53,787 nucleotides of DNA. It comes from a virus. Both the position numbers and the translations under genes were made by a program. Within the stretch, counting starts at the first letter, position 1. Every line of letters starts with the position of its first letter. The notes below the pieces were generated by a model. It was not told where the DNA came from and made no database searches. It saw only the letters and a list, made by a program, of their open reading frames with translations. Shown piece after piece: positions 28,502-36,717 of the stretch. Where the stretch lies: IMG/VR virus record IMGVR_UViG_3300042465_006905, positions 1 to 53,787 of that record; one strand, given 5' to 3'.

Positions 28502-29635
28502 ATGGCATATACAATAAATTATTATAACGGAACTATATTGGCCAATATCGCCGACGGAACTTTAAACACCAGTACATCATTGAGTCTGGCCGGTAAGAAT
28601 TTTGTTGGTTACGGAGAATATCTAAATGAAAACCAGCTGTTTTTGTTGGAAAATTTTGCCAGCAACAGTGGACCAACTAATCCAGTTGCTGGACAATTAT
28701 GGTACAATACCAGTACACAGGCAATCAGCGTTTACACAGGATCATCCTATTCTACTTTGACCAATGCCACTGTGACCGCAGGTGCAGTCAGCACAATAAA
28801 TGCACAAATACGGGCCAATGTTGATGTCATCAACACCAGCATACTGGCCAATGTTGCTGTGATAAATGCCAATGCAGGTGTACAAGACACACAGATTACC
28901 AGTTTATTGGCCAATGCTGCCACGCAGAACAGTTCGATTACAACATTGACTGCCAATGCTGGTGTTCAAAGCCAAAGACTAGACAGCATAGATGCCAATG
29001 TCACAGCAGCCAATGCCGCAATAGCCCTTAGGGCAACCACCTATAGCCCAACACTGACTGGAAACCCCAGAGCACCCACTGCCACAGTGGCAGACAACTC
29101 CACAACCATAGCAACCACAGCCTATGTGATGGCACAGGATGACCTACGCAGAGAATACGCAGATACCAGTATTTTGGCCAATGTTGGTGCACTAGAGTCA
29201 TCCACAACCACTGCCATTGGACTGCGGGCAAATATTGCCGACCCAACATTTACAGGTGTACCTGCCGCTCCCACTGCTGGCGCAGGAACAAGAACCACAC
29301 AAATAGCAACCACAGCCTATGTGATGGCACAGGATGACACACAACGCATTTATACTGATAATGCAATATCCAGCAATGTTTCGGCAGTAAATAATGCAAC
29401 CAACAACAATTTGGCATTTAAAGCCAATCTGGCAAGTCCTGCGCTGGCAGGCACACCCACAGCCCCGACTGCAACAGCTGGCACCAACACCACACAACTT
29501 GCCACAACAGCGTTTGTATCGGCAGCAATCACAGGCAATACAGCACTTTGGCAAGGAAGCCAACGATATATCGACTCGACTGCACCAGACAATGCCATAG
29601 GCAACAACGGAGATTTCTGGTTCCAATATCAGTAA
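28502..29635 (+). CDS. Tail fibre protein with phage-fibre repeats
   Basis: A 377-residue protein. The N-terminal ~85 residues (IADGTLNTSTSLSLAGKNFV; NENQLFLLENFAS; VAGQLWYNTST) are the docking-type module shared with the genes at 26,157 and 29,677. Residues ~95-175 are Asn/Ala/Ile-rich with heptad-like spacing. Three repeats with a 65-residue period follow, each with a G-x-P-x-APTA core ending in ATTAYV or ATTAFV, the pattern of the phage tail fibre repeat families (Phage_fiber_2 type). The last residues are NNGDFWFQYQ. The protein is likely a trimeric shaft-forming fibre. It starts 5 bases after the adhesin gene. Confidence 0.78.
   Translation: MAYTINYYNGTILANIADGTLNTSTSLSLAGKNFVGYGEYLNENQLFLLENFASNSGPTNPVAGQLWYNTSTQAISVYTGSSYSTLTNATVTAGAVSTINAQIRANVDVINTSILANVAVINANAGVQDTQITSLLANAATQNSSITTLTANAGVQSQRLDSIDANVTAANAAIALRATTYSPTLTGNPRAPTATVADNSTTIATTAYVMAQDDLRREYADTSILANVGALESSTTTAIGLRANIADPTFTGVPAAPTAGAGTRTTQIATTAYVMAQDDTQRIYTDNAISSNVSAVNNATNNNLAFKANLASPALAGTPTAPTATAGTNTTQLATTAFVSAAITGNTALWQGSQRYIDSTAPDNAIGNNGDFWFQYQ
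29045..29524 (+). repeat. Three fibre repeats, 195-bp period
   Basis: Units begin at 29,045, 29,240 and 29,435, exactly 195 bp (65 codons) apart. They encode SPTLTGNPRAPTA, DPTFTGVPAAPTA and SPALAGTPTAPTA, each followed after about ten residues by ATTAYV or ATTAFV. The segment encoding IATTAYVMAQDD is nearly identical in the first two units. Confidence 0.85.
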
Positions 29636-29642
29636 AAAACAT

Positions 29643-29650
29643 GATAAATA
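29643..29650 (+). promoter_or_regulatory. Putative T4-type late promoter
   Basis: GATAAATA lies in the 41-base gap before the gene at 29,677 and matches 7 of 8 positions of TATAAATA. The predicted start near 29,656 leaves a leader of about 20 bases containing GGAG (29,662-29,665), 11 bases before the ATG. Confidence 0.55.
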
Positions 29651-29676
29651 AACTTAATATTGGAGCGTTTACTTAA

Positions 29677-31197
29677 ATGGCATATACAATAACAAATTCA
29701 GATGGAACAACCCTGGTATCAATTGAACCGGGTACAGCAAATTCCACTACCACTAGCCTTACCTTGGTGGGTAAAAACTTCCCTGGCTATGGACAATTCC
29801 TCAATGAAAATTTTATACAGTTATTGGAAAATTTTGCCAGTGGAACTGCCCCAGTAAATCCTCAAGAAGGACAGTTGTGGTGGGACAAAAACGATGCCGC
29901 CAACAAAGTTCTTAAAATTTACATGGGCTCGTCTGTGGGTTGGAAGCGTATCAGCGGTGCCACATCCGGTGGTACTAGACCAGACACCACATACGATAAC
30001 ACAGCCACAGGTGATCTTTGGTGGGACAGTTCTAACGCACAATTAAAAGTCAACAATGGTGGTGTCGGCGATGCTGGTTGGACAGTAATTGGACCTGCGT
30101 TCACTGCCACCACAGGCCAATCAGGTGCCATTGCAGATATTCTAAGTGATGGTACAGCCACTCATGTTATAGTTAAGTTTTTAATCAATAACAAATTAGC
30201 GGCAATTTTGAGCACAGACACAGCATTTACACCCAGTCCTGCATTGACATCAAGTGGATTCAGCACTATCAATCCTGGTATGAATTTGGCCGATGACGCC
30301 ATAGGTGGCACCTTAATTGGACTGAGATATTGGGGCAATGCAAACAATGCAGATTATTTAGGTGGTTCCGCCGCCGCTGTGTTTGCTAGATTGTCTGGCA
30401 CTTCGCCTTTTACCACAGCACAGAGTATTTCTACCAATAGTGGACTCACAGTGGGTGCCGCAAGTGATCTTACAGTATCAGTGGTGTCTGGAGCCGCACG
30501 AGTTACTAGCACAGTAACTGGTCAGAATTTGGATTTCTTTGCAAATGTCAGTGGTACACCAACTAGATTATTGACAGTGGGTGGTGATGGTACTGTAAAA
30601 ATCACAGCCAACACAGCATTAGGCACTACTACCAGTGTGGCAACCAAAAAATATGTTGACGACTCAATCACCGGATTAGGCCTAGGTGGAACCGGTGGCA
30701 ACACCACTTTTGGCGCTAACCTAGTACCAACTGCAAACTTAACATATAACCTGGGCAGTACAACCAGTTGGTGGAACAACATATATGGTACAAGTATTCA
30801 CGCACAGTATGCGGACGTTGCAGAACGCTTCGAAGCTGATGCGGTCATCATGCCCGGAACTGTGGTTGAATTGGGCGGGATCAAAGAAATCACCGCTGTG
30901 GTGGCAGAATTAAGCGAAAACATCCTTGGAGTCATAAGTACTAGAGCAGCCTATTTGATGAACAGCGGAGCTGGATCAGATAGTACACATCCACCAGTTG
31001 CGGTCAGCGGACGGGTTCCTGTTCGCGTTATTGGCCCAATTAACAAGGGTGACAGATTAGTAAGTGCCGGCAATGGATTGGCCAGAGCAGGCGCAAGAAC
31101 AGAAATTTCACCTTGGAATGTAATTGGGCGAGCATTGTCTAGCAAAACTACTCCAGGTGAGGGTATAATTGAAGCTACAGTAAAATTAAATTCGTAA
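29677..31197 (+). CDS. Tail fibre protein, two-module paralogue
   Basis: A 506-residue protein that combines modules of two neighbours. The N-terminal ~90 residues (TSLTLVGKNFPGYGQFLNEN; LLENFASGTAPVNP; EGQLWWDKND) match the shared docking-type module. A second GDLWWDSSNAQLKV unit follows near residue 110. The middle is beta-rich and Gly/Thr-rich. The C-terminal ~150 residues (YNLGSTTSWWNNIYG; AQYADVAERF; GTVVELGGIKEIT; GRVPVRVIGPINKGD) are paralogous to the C-terminus of the protein at 24,436-25,443. It therefore links the two fibre sub-families in this cluster. Its own late-promoter-like site may allow separate expression. Confidence 0.75.
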   Translation: MAYTITNSDGTTLVSIEPGTANSTTTSLTLVGKNFPGYGQFLNENFIQLLENFASGTAPVNPQEGQLWWDKNDAANKVLKIYMGSSVGWKRISGATSGGTRPDTTYDNTATGDLWWDSSNAQLKVNNGGVGDAGWTVIGPAFTATTGQSGAIADILSDGTATHVIVKFLINNKLAAILSTDTAFTPSPALTSSGFSTINPGMNLADDAIGGTLIGLRYWGNANNADYLGGSAAAVFARLSGTSPFTTAQSISTNSGLTVGAASDLTVSVVSGAARVTSTVTGQNLDFFANVSGTPTRLLTVGGDGTVKITANTALGTTTSVATKKYVDDSITGLGLGGTGGNTTFGANLVPTANLTYNLGSTTSWWNNIYGTSIHAQYADVAERFEADAVIMPGTVVELGGIKEITAVVAELSENILGVISTRAAYLMNSGAGSDSTHPPVAVSGRVPVRVIGPINKGDRLVSAGNGLARAGARTEISPWNVIGRALSSKTTPGEGIIEATVKLNS

Positions 31198-31209
31198 TAG
31201 GAAAAAAAT

Positions 31210-32199
31210 ATGGCATATTCATCAGGCGGACTAATCCAAGCAACCGACTACAACGGGTTTGTTGGTTCAAGTCCCAGTTCAACAGCAAATACTCTTAATA
31301 CCATCTGGGCTGTGGGCAACGGCCAGAATGGTTATGGCCAAACTGCACTGAGTACTGTTAGCGCGGCAGGTTTAGTTACAGCCACACAATGGGCCACAGT
31401 AGTTAACACCCTGAACTCTATCAAAACACACCAGGATGGATCTGGTACAGGCATCGGCGCACCAACTGCCGGTACATTGATTTCTTACTTGGCCACATTT
31501 AGTTCTAGCCTTAACACAGCATACTCAAATAAATTAACAGCAGCCACCAACGGTACAGACATTACAGGCGCCGCACCTACCGCTACTACATGGAACACAG
31601 CAACTCCTACCACACAACAAATTACACGTACAGCAACATTTGCAAGTGCAGATCAAGCTCGTTATTTCTGGAATGCTGGTGGCAAACTGGTATTGACATT
31701 CAGTTGTGTCAACACACTGGGCAACGCAAAAGGCGCAGACTGGTTGGCATTACTTAATACCAGGTTTGCCAGTATTGTGGTCGGTGCCGCAACCAACGGC
31801 GGACGCACAGGTACAGGCGGCACAGTTTCGGCCAGTAATACAGCACTTGGCTATTGGGGTTGCACTACAAGCAACCAAAGTATTGTTACATTGACAAGTG
31901 CATCAGCCACAGCAGACTACGCCAGTAACAGCATTGCGGTTGGTATCAAGACCAACGGTGTGCAGGGAGCCAATGCCGATGTTGGCACGGTGTTTACATT
32001 CACTATTGATTTAACTGATGCGGCAGCTGACACAAACACAGCACCTCCAGGAATCCCAGTATACAGTCCAGTTGGTACTCCACCCGCACAGGGTGCATTT
32101 AACGATGGCTTGAACTTGGCCATCACCACAAACATCACTGTGCGTCCTCCAGAAACAACCAACTTGACCTCGAGTTGGGGTACTGTAACTATTGCATAA
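31210..32199 (+). CDS. Virion structural protein, T4-like
   Basis: A 329-residue, Thr/Ala/Asn-rich protein. Features: N-terminal GLIQATDYNGFVG, a segment ATFASADQARYFWNAGGKLV followed by a GxxKGADW-like stretch, and a C-terminal TNITVRPPETTNL. The aromatic RYFWNAGG segment resembles structural proteins in marine T4-like phages (RYFFNAGG-type). The exact position in the virion is unknown to me. AGGAAA lies 7 bases before the ATG. It is the last gene of the structural block and is followed by a UUCG hairpin. Confidence 0.6.
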   Translation: MAYSSGGLIQATDYNGFVGSSPSSTANTLNTIWAVGNGQNGYGQTALSTVSAAGLVTATQWATVVNTLNSIKTHQDGSGTGIGAPTAGTLISYLATFSSSLNTAYSNKLTAATNGTDITGAAPTATTWNTATPTTQQITRTATFASADQARYFWNAGGKLVLTFSCVNTLGNAKGADWLALLNTRFASIVVGAATNGGRTGTGGTVSASNTALGYWGCTTSNQSIVTLTSASATADYASNSIAVGIKTNGVQGANADVGTVFTFTIDLTDAAADTNTAPPGIPVYSPVGTPPAQGAFNDGLNLAITTNITVRPPETTNLTSSWGTVTIA

Positions 32200-32211
32200 C
32201 AGTCAAATAAC

Positions 32212-32244
32212 GGTAAAACTCGGCGGCTTCGGCCGCTTTACCTT
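32212..32244 (+). terminator. Putative UUCG-loop terminator
   Basis: GCGGC (223-227 of the 32,000s), a TTCG loop, and GCCGC (232-236) form a stable hairpin. GGTAAA (212-217) and TTTACC (237-242) extend the stem across a 5-base bulge. There is no long T tract. It lies between the fibre block and the downstream operon, where a terminator would be expected. Confidence 0.55.
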
Positions 32245-32265
32245 GGGTGCAATTTGTGTTATACT
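32237..32265 (+). promoter_or_regulatory. Candidate sigma70-like promoter
   Basis: TTTACC (32,237-32,242) and TATACT (32,260-32,265) are 17 bases apart. The -35 box is the 3' arm of the hairpin. A start 6-7 bases after the -10 box would fall on the ATG at 32,272, giving an almost leaderless message, which lowers confidence. Confidence 0.35.
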
Positions 32266-32271
32266 GTGCGT

Positions 32272-32586
32272 ATGAGCGACCTTAAACCCATTGTAGAACA
32301 AATTCGACAAGCAACAGACTACCATTTAAATGCCGAAATACTTCGAGAACGCATACTGACCAAAATGCACATCACACACAATGGTGGTATGTTTCGAATC
32401 ACTCCCGAGCTATTGGCATTTGTCAAAACCTGGCCCACAGATGAATTGTACTTGGAAGATGTATTTCACAATCCCATTGAAGTGGATCGTCAAGTATTCT
32501 TAGTCACAGCACAACAGCATTACCAAGAGGTAATGAACGAATGGCACCAACAACATGCCGAACTTAAACAAATCCGCAAAATCTAA
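32272..32586 (+). CDS. Conserved-looking small phage protein
   Basis: A 104-residue protein that heads the accessory operon. It is helical and charged, with ITPELLAFVKTWPTDELYLE and NPIEVDRQVFLVTAQQHY segments. I recall similar small proteins of unknown function in T4-like marine phages but cannot name a family. ATG 32,272 was chosen over an upstream TTG at 32,254 because that one lies inside the candidate -10 region. The last 32 bases overlap the next gene. It could be a regulator or a small assembly factor; nothing in the sequence decides this. Confidence 0.5.
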   Translation: MSDLKPIVEQIRQATDYHLNAEILRERILTKMHITHNGGMFRITPELLAFVKTWPTDELYLEDVFHNPIEVDRQVFLVTAQQHYQEVMNEWHQQHAELKQIRKI

Positions 32587-33352
32587 AGGCGTTGTAATAT
32601 TTGCAACCAATACTCGTGAAACAGATTATGTGGCTATTGCAGAACAAAACGCTAGACTAGTACAACATTTTTTGGGATTGCCCACAACCATTGTTGGTGC
32701 AACGGATACCGGCACCAACCAACGATTTAGTTCAGACACAGGTACATTTGTAGAATGGAATAATTTTGGAAGACACGAAGCATATGAAGCAAGCCCTTAC
32801 GACGAAACCATCATTCTTGATGCCGACTATCTTATACTTGACGATAGTCTTGATAAGTTATTTCAGTGCCCTTTCAATTACTTGCTTTTTAATCGAAACC
32901 ACACCGTCGATGGCGTATATGAGCCCTGTGTGATGGGACCACACAGTTTGCCTTTTGTGTGGGCCACTGCTGTGTTGTTTAGACGCAGTGAACAGACTCA
33001 AATGTTTTTTGAACTGGTGGCAAGAATCAAACGCAACTACGATTACTACAGATTGCTGTACAATGTTCGGGAAGGCAATTATAGAAATGATTATGCCTTT
33101 GCCATCGCTCACTATATTCTAAGTGGCTATCGGGTGGCAAAAAACACATTTGCACCACATAGTATCACAACATTTGCAGGTGCTATTACTAGCATGGAAT
33201 TACGAGACCATCGTGTTGTTGTGCGCTCAGATCAAGCCTATGTGTTGCCCCTGCAGAGCCTGCATGTTATGAGCAAACGATATTTGACCAGTCCCAATTT
33301 AAAGGAATTTGTAGATCAATGCCTAAGCACTATGCCCAGCAAGGCTTCTTAA
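32555..33352 (+). CDS. GT-A-like glycosyltransferase
   Basis: A 265-residue protein. A beta strand ending in ETIILDADYLI places a DxD motif (Asp89, Asp91) where GT-A transferases bind the metal and nucleotide sugar. Upstream, KGVVIFATNTRETDYVAIAE looks like the first strand and helix of a Rossmann-type fold. TAVLFRRSEQTQMFFELVAR resembles the acceptor-side region of GT8-like enzymes. The next gene encodes a related protein (similar TP/T..TDY start, YSETSRQFFELARQI and an LEAD motif), so the pair probably arose by duplication. Specificity is unknown. It overlaps both neighbours (32 and 34 bases). Confidence 0.6.
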   Translation: MPNLNKSAKSKGVVIFATNTRETDYVAIAEQNARLVQHFLGLPTTIVGATDTGTNQRFSSDTGTFVEWNNFGRHEAYEASPYDETIILDADYLILDDSLDKLFQCPFNYLLFNRNHTVDGVYEPCVMGPHSLPFVWATAVLFRRSEQTQMFFELVARIKRNYDYYRLLYNVREGNYRNDYAFAIAHYILSGYRVAKNTFAPHSITTFAGAITSMELRDHRVVVRSDQAYVLPLQSLHVMSKRYLTSPNLKEFVDQCLSTMPSKAS

Positions 33353-34167
33353 CTGTAGCAATTAATACCCCGATCACAGACTACCTACGGCTTGCTTACC
33401 TACAGGCGCTAAATATACAAGCAACGCAACGGATTAAGAACTGTAGTGTCATAGTTGATTCGGCAACACTACAGCAAGTCACTGAACAACATCGTCGTGT
33501 ATTTGAGCACATAATTCCCACAAATCGAGTTGAAGCACAAGGCCCATATGCCAACGAATGGCATGCTTGGTGGCTAAGTCCCTACAAAGAAACTGTTAAG
33601 TTAGAAGCAGACTTGTTGTTTACTCGTAGCATAGATCACTGGTGGACTGCTTTCAGATTGCAGGATGTTTGTCTGAGTTACGGATGTCGAACTTACCAAC
33701 AGCGTGAATCACATGTTAGAAAGTACCGGCAAGTATTTGATGCCAATCGATTGCCTGATGTGTACAATGGATTAATGTATTGGCGTTACAGTGAAACAAG
33801 TCGACAGTTTTTTGAACTAGCAAGGCAGATATTTGAAAATTGGGTGGATGTAAGAGCAGAGCTAAAGAATTGTGATGACCCTTACCCAACAACTGATGTG
33901 GTGTATGCTGTAGCGGCAAAAGTTATGGATACTGCCTGTTACAATCCCAGTTTGGATTTTGTAAACTTTGTACACATGAAGTCGGGCATACAGGACTGGA
34001 GCGATGATCAACCTTGGACCGAGTATTGTATAACTGAACAAGATGGTGACATGTTACGCATCAATAACATTAACCAATTTGCACCGGTACACTATCATGA
34101 AAAAAGTTTTGCCACAGATGAACTAATTGAATACTATGAGCGACGAGTTATACCAACAATTTCCTAA
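33319..34167 (+). CDS. GT-A-like glycosyltransferase, ExD variant
   Basis: A 282-residue paralogue of the preceding protein. The strand YKETVKLEADLLF aligns with its DxD segment, but the first Asp is replaced by Glu (Glu96-Ala-Asp98). NGLMYWRYSETSRQFFELAR aligns with the RRSEQTQMFFELVAR region. The enzyme may use an altered metal site or have lost activity and act as a partner. It overlaps the upstream gene by 34 bases and the downstream one by 32 bases, so its expression is likely coupled to both. Confidence 0.55.
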   Translation: MPKHYAQQGFLTVAINTPITDYLRLAYLQALNIQATQRIKNCSVIVDSATLQQVTEQHRRVFEHIIPTNRVEAQGPYANEWHAWWLSPYKETVKLEADLLFTRSIDHWWTAFRLQDVCLSYGCRTYQQRESHVRKYRQVFDANRLPDVYNGLMYWRYSETSRQFFELARQIFENWVDVRAELKNCDDPYPTTDVVYAVAAKVMDTACYNPSLDFVNFVHMKSGIQDWSDDQPWTEYCITEQDGDMLRINNINQFAPVHYHEKSFATDELIEYYERRVIPTIS

Positions 34168-34456
34168 ACAACAACTTGAATATCGGTTGTACTACGATGC
34201 AAAGGGACGACCAACATGCATGGCCAGTCACGATTATCCAGCAGGTGATTATGTTGTTATTACCAAAGAGCAATATGAACGACCAAATTACAATGTGCGT
34301 GTACTGAATGGCACCATTGTGTTTGACACCCGAGACCATTTTCATGTACAATTAAAAAGAAGCAATACAGGTGTGGCTGTAGTACGAGGCCACGCTAGCC
34401 TTGTACTAGAAAATGATCATTACAAAGAAATAGAATACTATGACAGAAATAGTTGA
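34136..34456 (+). CDS. Small phage protein of unknown function
   Basis: A 106-residue protein. It is mostly beta, with RLYYDAKGRPTCMASHDYPA, then GDYVVITKEQYERPNYNVRV and a short LNGTIVFDTR strand. I recall similar small proteins next to glycosyltransferase-like genes in marine phages but know no function. ATG 34,136 is preferred to the TTG at 34,127. It overlaps the genes on both sides (32 and 17 bases). It has no signal peptide, membrane segment or catalytic motif that I can see. Confidence 0.5.
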   Translation: MSDELYQQFPKQQLEYRLYYDAKGRPTCMASHDYPAGDYVVITKEQYERPNYNVRVLNGTIVFDTRDHFHVQLKRSNTGVAVVRGHASLVLENDHYKEIEYYDRNS

Positions 34457-35339
34457 TGTAGCAGACTTAGATTGTGTATACCTAACTTATGATGAACCTC
34501 GACGAGAAGAATTTTGGGTACAAATTCAAAATCTTGTACCGTGGGCAAAGCGTGTGGACGGCGTTAAAGGAAGCGATGCCGCTCATAAGGCGTGTGCAGA
34601 TATTAGCGACACTGATAGGTTTGTTCTTATCGACGGCGATAATATTCCTGACAGCAATTTCTTCAATCTTCAATTAGAGCTCAACGACACCAATAGGGAC
34701 TGTGTGTTCCGTTGGAGAGCCCGCAATGCTATCAACGGCTTGATGTATGGCAATGGTGGCATGAGTTCATGGACAAAGGAATTTGTCTATGCCATGCGTA
34801 CACATGAAGCCACAGATGGCACTGCGGCCAATGATGTAGAATTTTGTTTCTATCCCAACTATTGGAGTATGTATGACTGCTACTCAACTACCTATCCTGA
34901 CGCCACCCCGTTCCAAGCCTGGCGTGCCGGCTTCCGCGAGGGTGTTAAGATGTCATTGGATCGCGGTGTTAAACCATCATTGGTTGAGTTTGAAAGTCGT
35001 GTAAACAATCGCAACTATGATAACTTGTGTATATGGCAAACAGTGGGCGCAGACAATGAAAACGGTGCCTGGGCCATAATGGGCGCACGACATGGCACAT
35101 TCAAGACCATGTTAACTGATTGGGCCTACACACAAGTGCAGAGTTTCGATGCATTACAGTCTATATGGGACGCAGAAGCAAAGCACACAGATGTAGTTGA
35201 CGAAGCACACAGCTATGGCGATCACATACGCCGGCGATTAGGATTGCCCATTGTAGATATGGATTCGGCAGAGAGTCGGTTCTTCAAACATCACTACATG
35301 AGCCAGTACAAAAATAAAGGACCAATGATCCGTGAGTAA
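34440..35339 (+). CDS. Phage glycosyltransferase-like protein (DGD motif)
   Basis: A 299-residue protein of a phage family with a GT2-like N-terminal fold: CVYLTYDEPRREEFW, then AKRVDGVKGSDAAHKACAD, and TDRFVLIDGDNIPD, which gives Asp65-Gly-Asp67 as a DxD equivalent. NAINGLMYGNGGMSSWTKEFV is also characteristic. The same features recur in the last unit of the protein at 50,337-52,595 (WVRGVDGRVAAYQEAARQSS; NGLEYGHMGMIAYNKRLV). Sugar and acceptor are unknown. The stop overlaps the GTG start of the first radical-SAM gene. Confidence 0.62.
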   Translation: MTEIVDVADLDCVYLTYDEPRREEFWVQIQNLVPWAKRVDGVKGSDAAHKACADISDTDRFVLIDGDNIPDSNFFNLQLELNDTNRDCVFRWRARNAINGLMYGNGGMSSWTKEFVYAMRTHEATDGTAANDVEFCFYPNYWSMYDCYSTTYPDATPFQAWRAGFREGVKMSLDRGVKPSLVEFESRVNNRNYDNLCIWQTVGADNENGAWAIMGARHGTFKTMLTDWAYTQVQSFDALQSIWDAEAKHTDVVDEAHSYGDHIRRRLGLPIVDMDSAESRFFKHHYMSQYKNKGPMIRE

Positions 35340-36717
35340 AAGTGATTTCATGTCTGCGGCTGAGCAGATGAAACAACAACTGGGTCCTGCACTTTGCCTT
35401 GCCAAATGGCAACAGGTAAGCCTACACTTGCCCACTGGTCTTAACAACAGTTGTTACCATCCACCATTGCATAAAATAGATGTTGAACCGTTGAAAGCAA
35501 ATCCCGGCGCACTACACAACACCGCTTATAAAAAAGAACAGCGGAAGATCATGATCCGTAACGAAAAACCCAGTGAGTGTAGTTACTGCTGGAATATTGA
35601 AAAGCACGATCAGCTTAGTGATAGACATTATCGGTCGGGTGAAAAGTGGGCCGTAGAACATTTTGATGCCATACAAAATTCCTCAGGAGATGAAGATGTT
35701 GTTCCAAGTTATGTGGAAGTTAATTTTAATCATGCTTGTAATCTCAAGTGTAGTTATTGTAGCCCCCAGTTTAGTAGCAGTTGGCAAGCAGAAGTTGACA
35801 AGTTTGGCGGATATCCTACTAGCGTTGTTCATAATGACCCTGCTCACTTTGTTGGTAGCCGGCGTCCTATACCCCATTCTCAACCCAACCCCTATGTAGA
35901 TGCCTTCTGGGAATGGTGGCCTGAACTGTACCCCAAACTAAAACACTTTCGCATGACCGGTGGTGAACCCTTGATGGATCGTAACACTTACAAGGTATTT
36001 GACTATGTGTTGGCCATGCCCAATCCCGAATTGCACCTAGATGTTACCAGTAACTTCAGTGTAGAAGATGCCTTGATGGACAAATACCTTGGCTATGTTA
36101 AGCAGTTATGTAACACACAAATTGAACACTTCATGCAGTATGTTAGCTTAGACTCGGGCAACTATGCTCATGCCGAGTATATTAGACACGGATTAAACTA
36201 CAATCGTGTGGTTGAAAATGTCAACATGTTCTTGAGAGAAATTCCATATCGTAACAGTTTGACATTTATCATTACAATGAACAATCTCAGTGTGTTGGGC
36301 CTACAACAACAATTAGATTGGATACTGCGGTTGCGTAAGAACCATAGCACAACATATCAGCGTGTGTGGTTCGACACACCATTGCTACGCACACCCCGGT
36401 GGCAGAGTTTACAAATCCTACCGGCTGTGTATGTACGGCAATTGGAGCGTGTAGCGGACTGGATGGAACTGAATTTGGAAACACCAGATCGACCATTTCA
36501 AGGATTCAAAGATTACGAACTACAGCGTATGCGTCGCGATATTGCCTGGATGGAAGAAGGTCGCAATCTAGATCCTGAATATATTAAAATGCAAAGAGCA
36601 GACTTTTATCGGTTCTTCAATGAACACGATAAGCGTCGCCATACCAACTTTGAAGAAACATTTCCGCAAATGACGGAATTTTGGAAAGAATGTAGATACC
36701 ATGCCCAAAATAGTTAA
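35332..36717 (+). CDS. Radical SAM protein with N-terminal Cys cluster (1)
   Basis: A 461-residue protein. The radical-SAM CxxxCxxC motif is at Cys136, Cys140 and Cys143 (HACNLKCSYC), followed by RMTGGEPLMD, the GGEP motif that contacts SAM. An N-terminal region has further cysteines (LCLAKW, NNSCYHPP, ECSYCW) that may bind an auxiliary iron-sulphur cluster like SPASM or twitch domains, but placed before rather than after the core. It is a close paralogue of the next protein: SC+HPP, NPxAxHNT and CxYCWxIE are shared. Such proteins are annotated in marine phages without known substrates. GTG 35,332 overlaps the upstream gene by 8 bases; ATG 35,350 is an alternative. Confidence 0.8.
   Translation: MSKSDFMSAAEQMKQQLGPALCLAKWQQVSLHLPTGLNNSCYHPPLHKIDVEPLKANPGALHNTAYKKEQRKIMIRNEKPSECSYCWNIEKHDQLSDRHYRSGEKWAVEHFDAIQNSSGDEDVVPSYVEVNFNHACNLKCSYCSPQFSSSWQAEVDKFGGYPTSVVHNDPAHFVGSRRPIPHSQPNPYVDAFWEWWPELYPKLKHFRMTGGEPLMDRNTYKVFDYVLAMPNPELHLDVTSNFSVEDALMDKYLGYVKQLCNTQIEHFMQYVSLDSGNYAHAEYIRHGLNYNRVVENVNMFLREIPYRNSLTFIITMNNLSVLGLQQQLDWILRLRKNHSTTYQRVWFDTPLLRTPRWQSLQILPAVYVRQLERVADWMELNLETPDRPFQGFKDYELQRMRRDIAWMEEGRNLDPEYIKMQRADFYRFFNEHDKRRHTNFEETFPQMTEFWKECRYHAQNS

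Noticed and set aside
24436-31197. Intramolecular-chaperone (peptidase S74) domains at fibre ends
   Set aside because: The shared C-terminal domain has no Ser/Lys autocleavage motif that I can see, so it is called only a conserved fibre C-terminus.
35663-35899. 78-codon hydrophobic ORF in the +1 frame of the first radical-SAM gene
   Set aside because: A homologous-position hydrophobic ORF exists in the paralogue (37,062-37,343), over the CxxxCxxC region. The pattern follows from T/C-rich third codon positions of the real gene.
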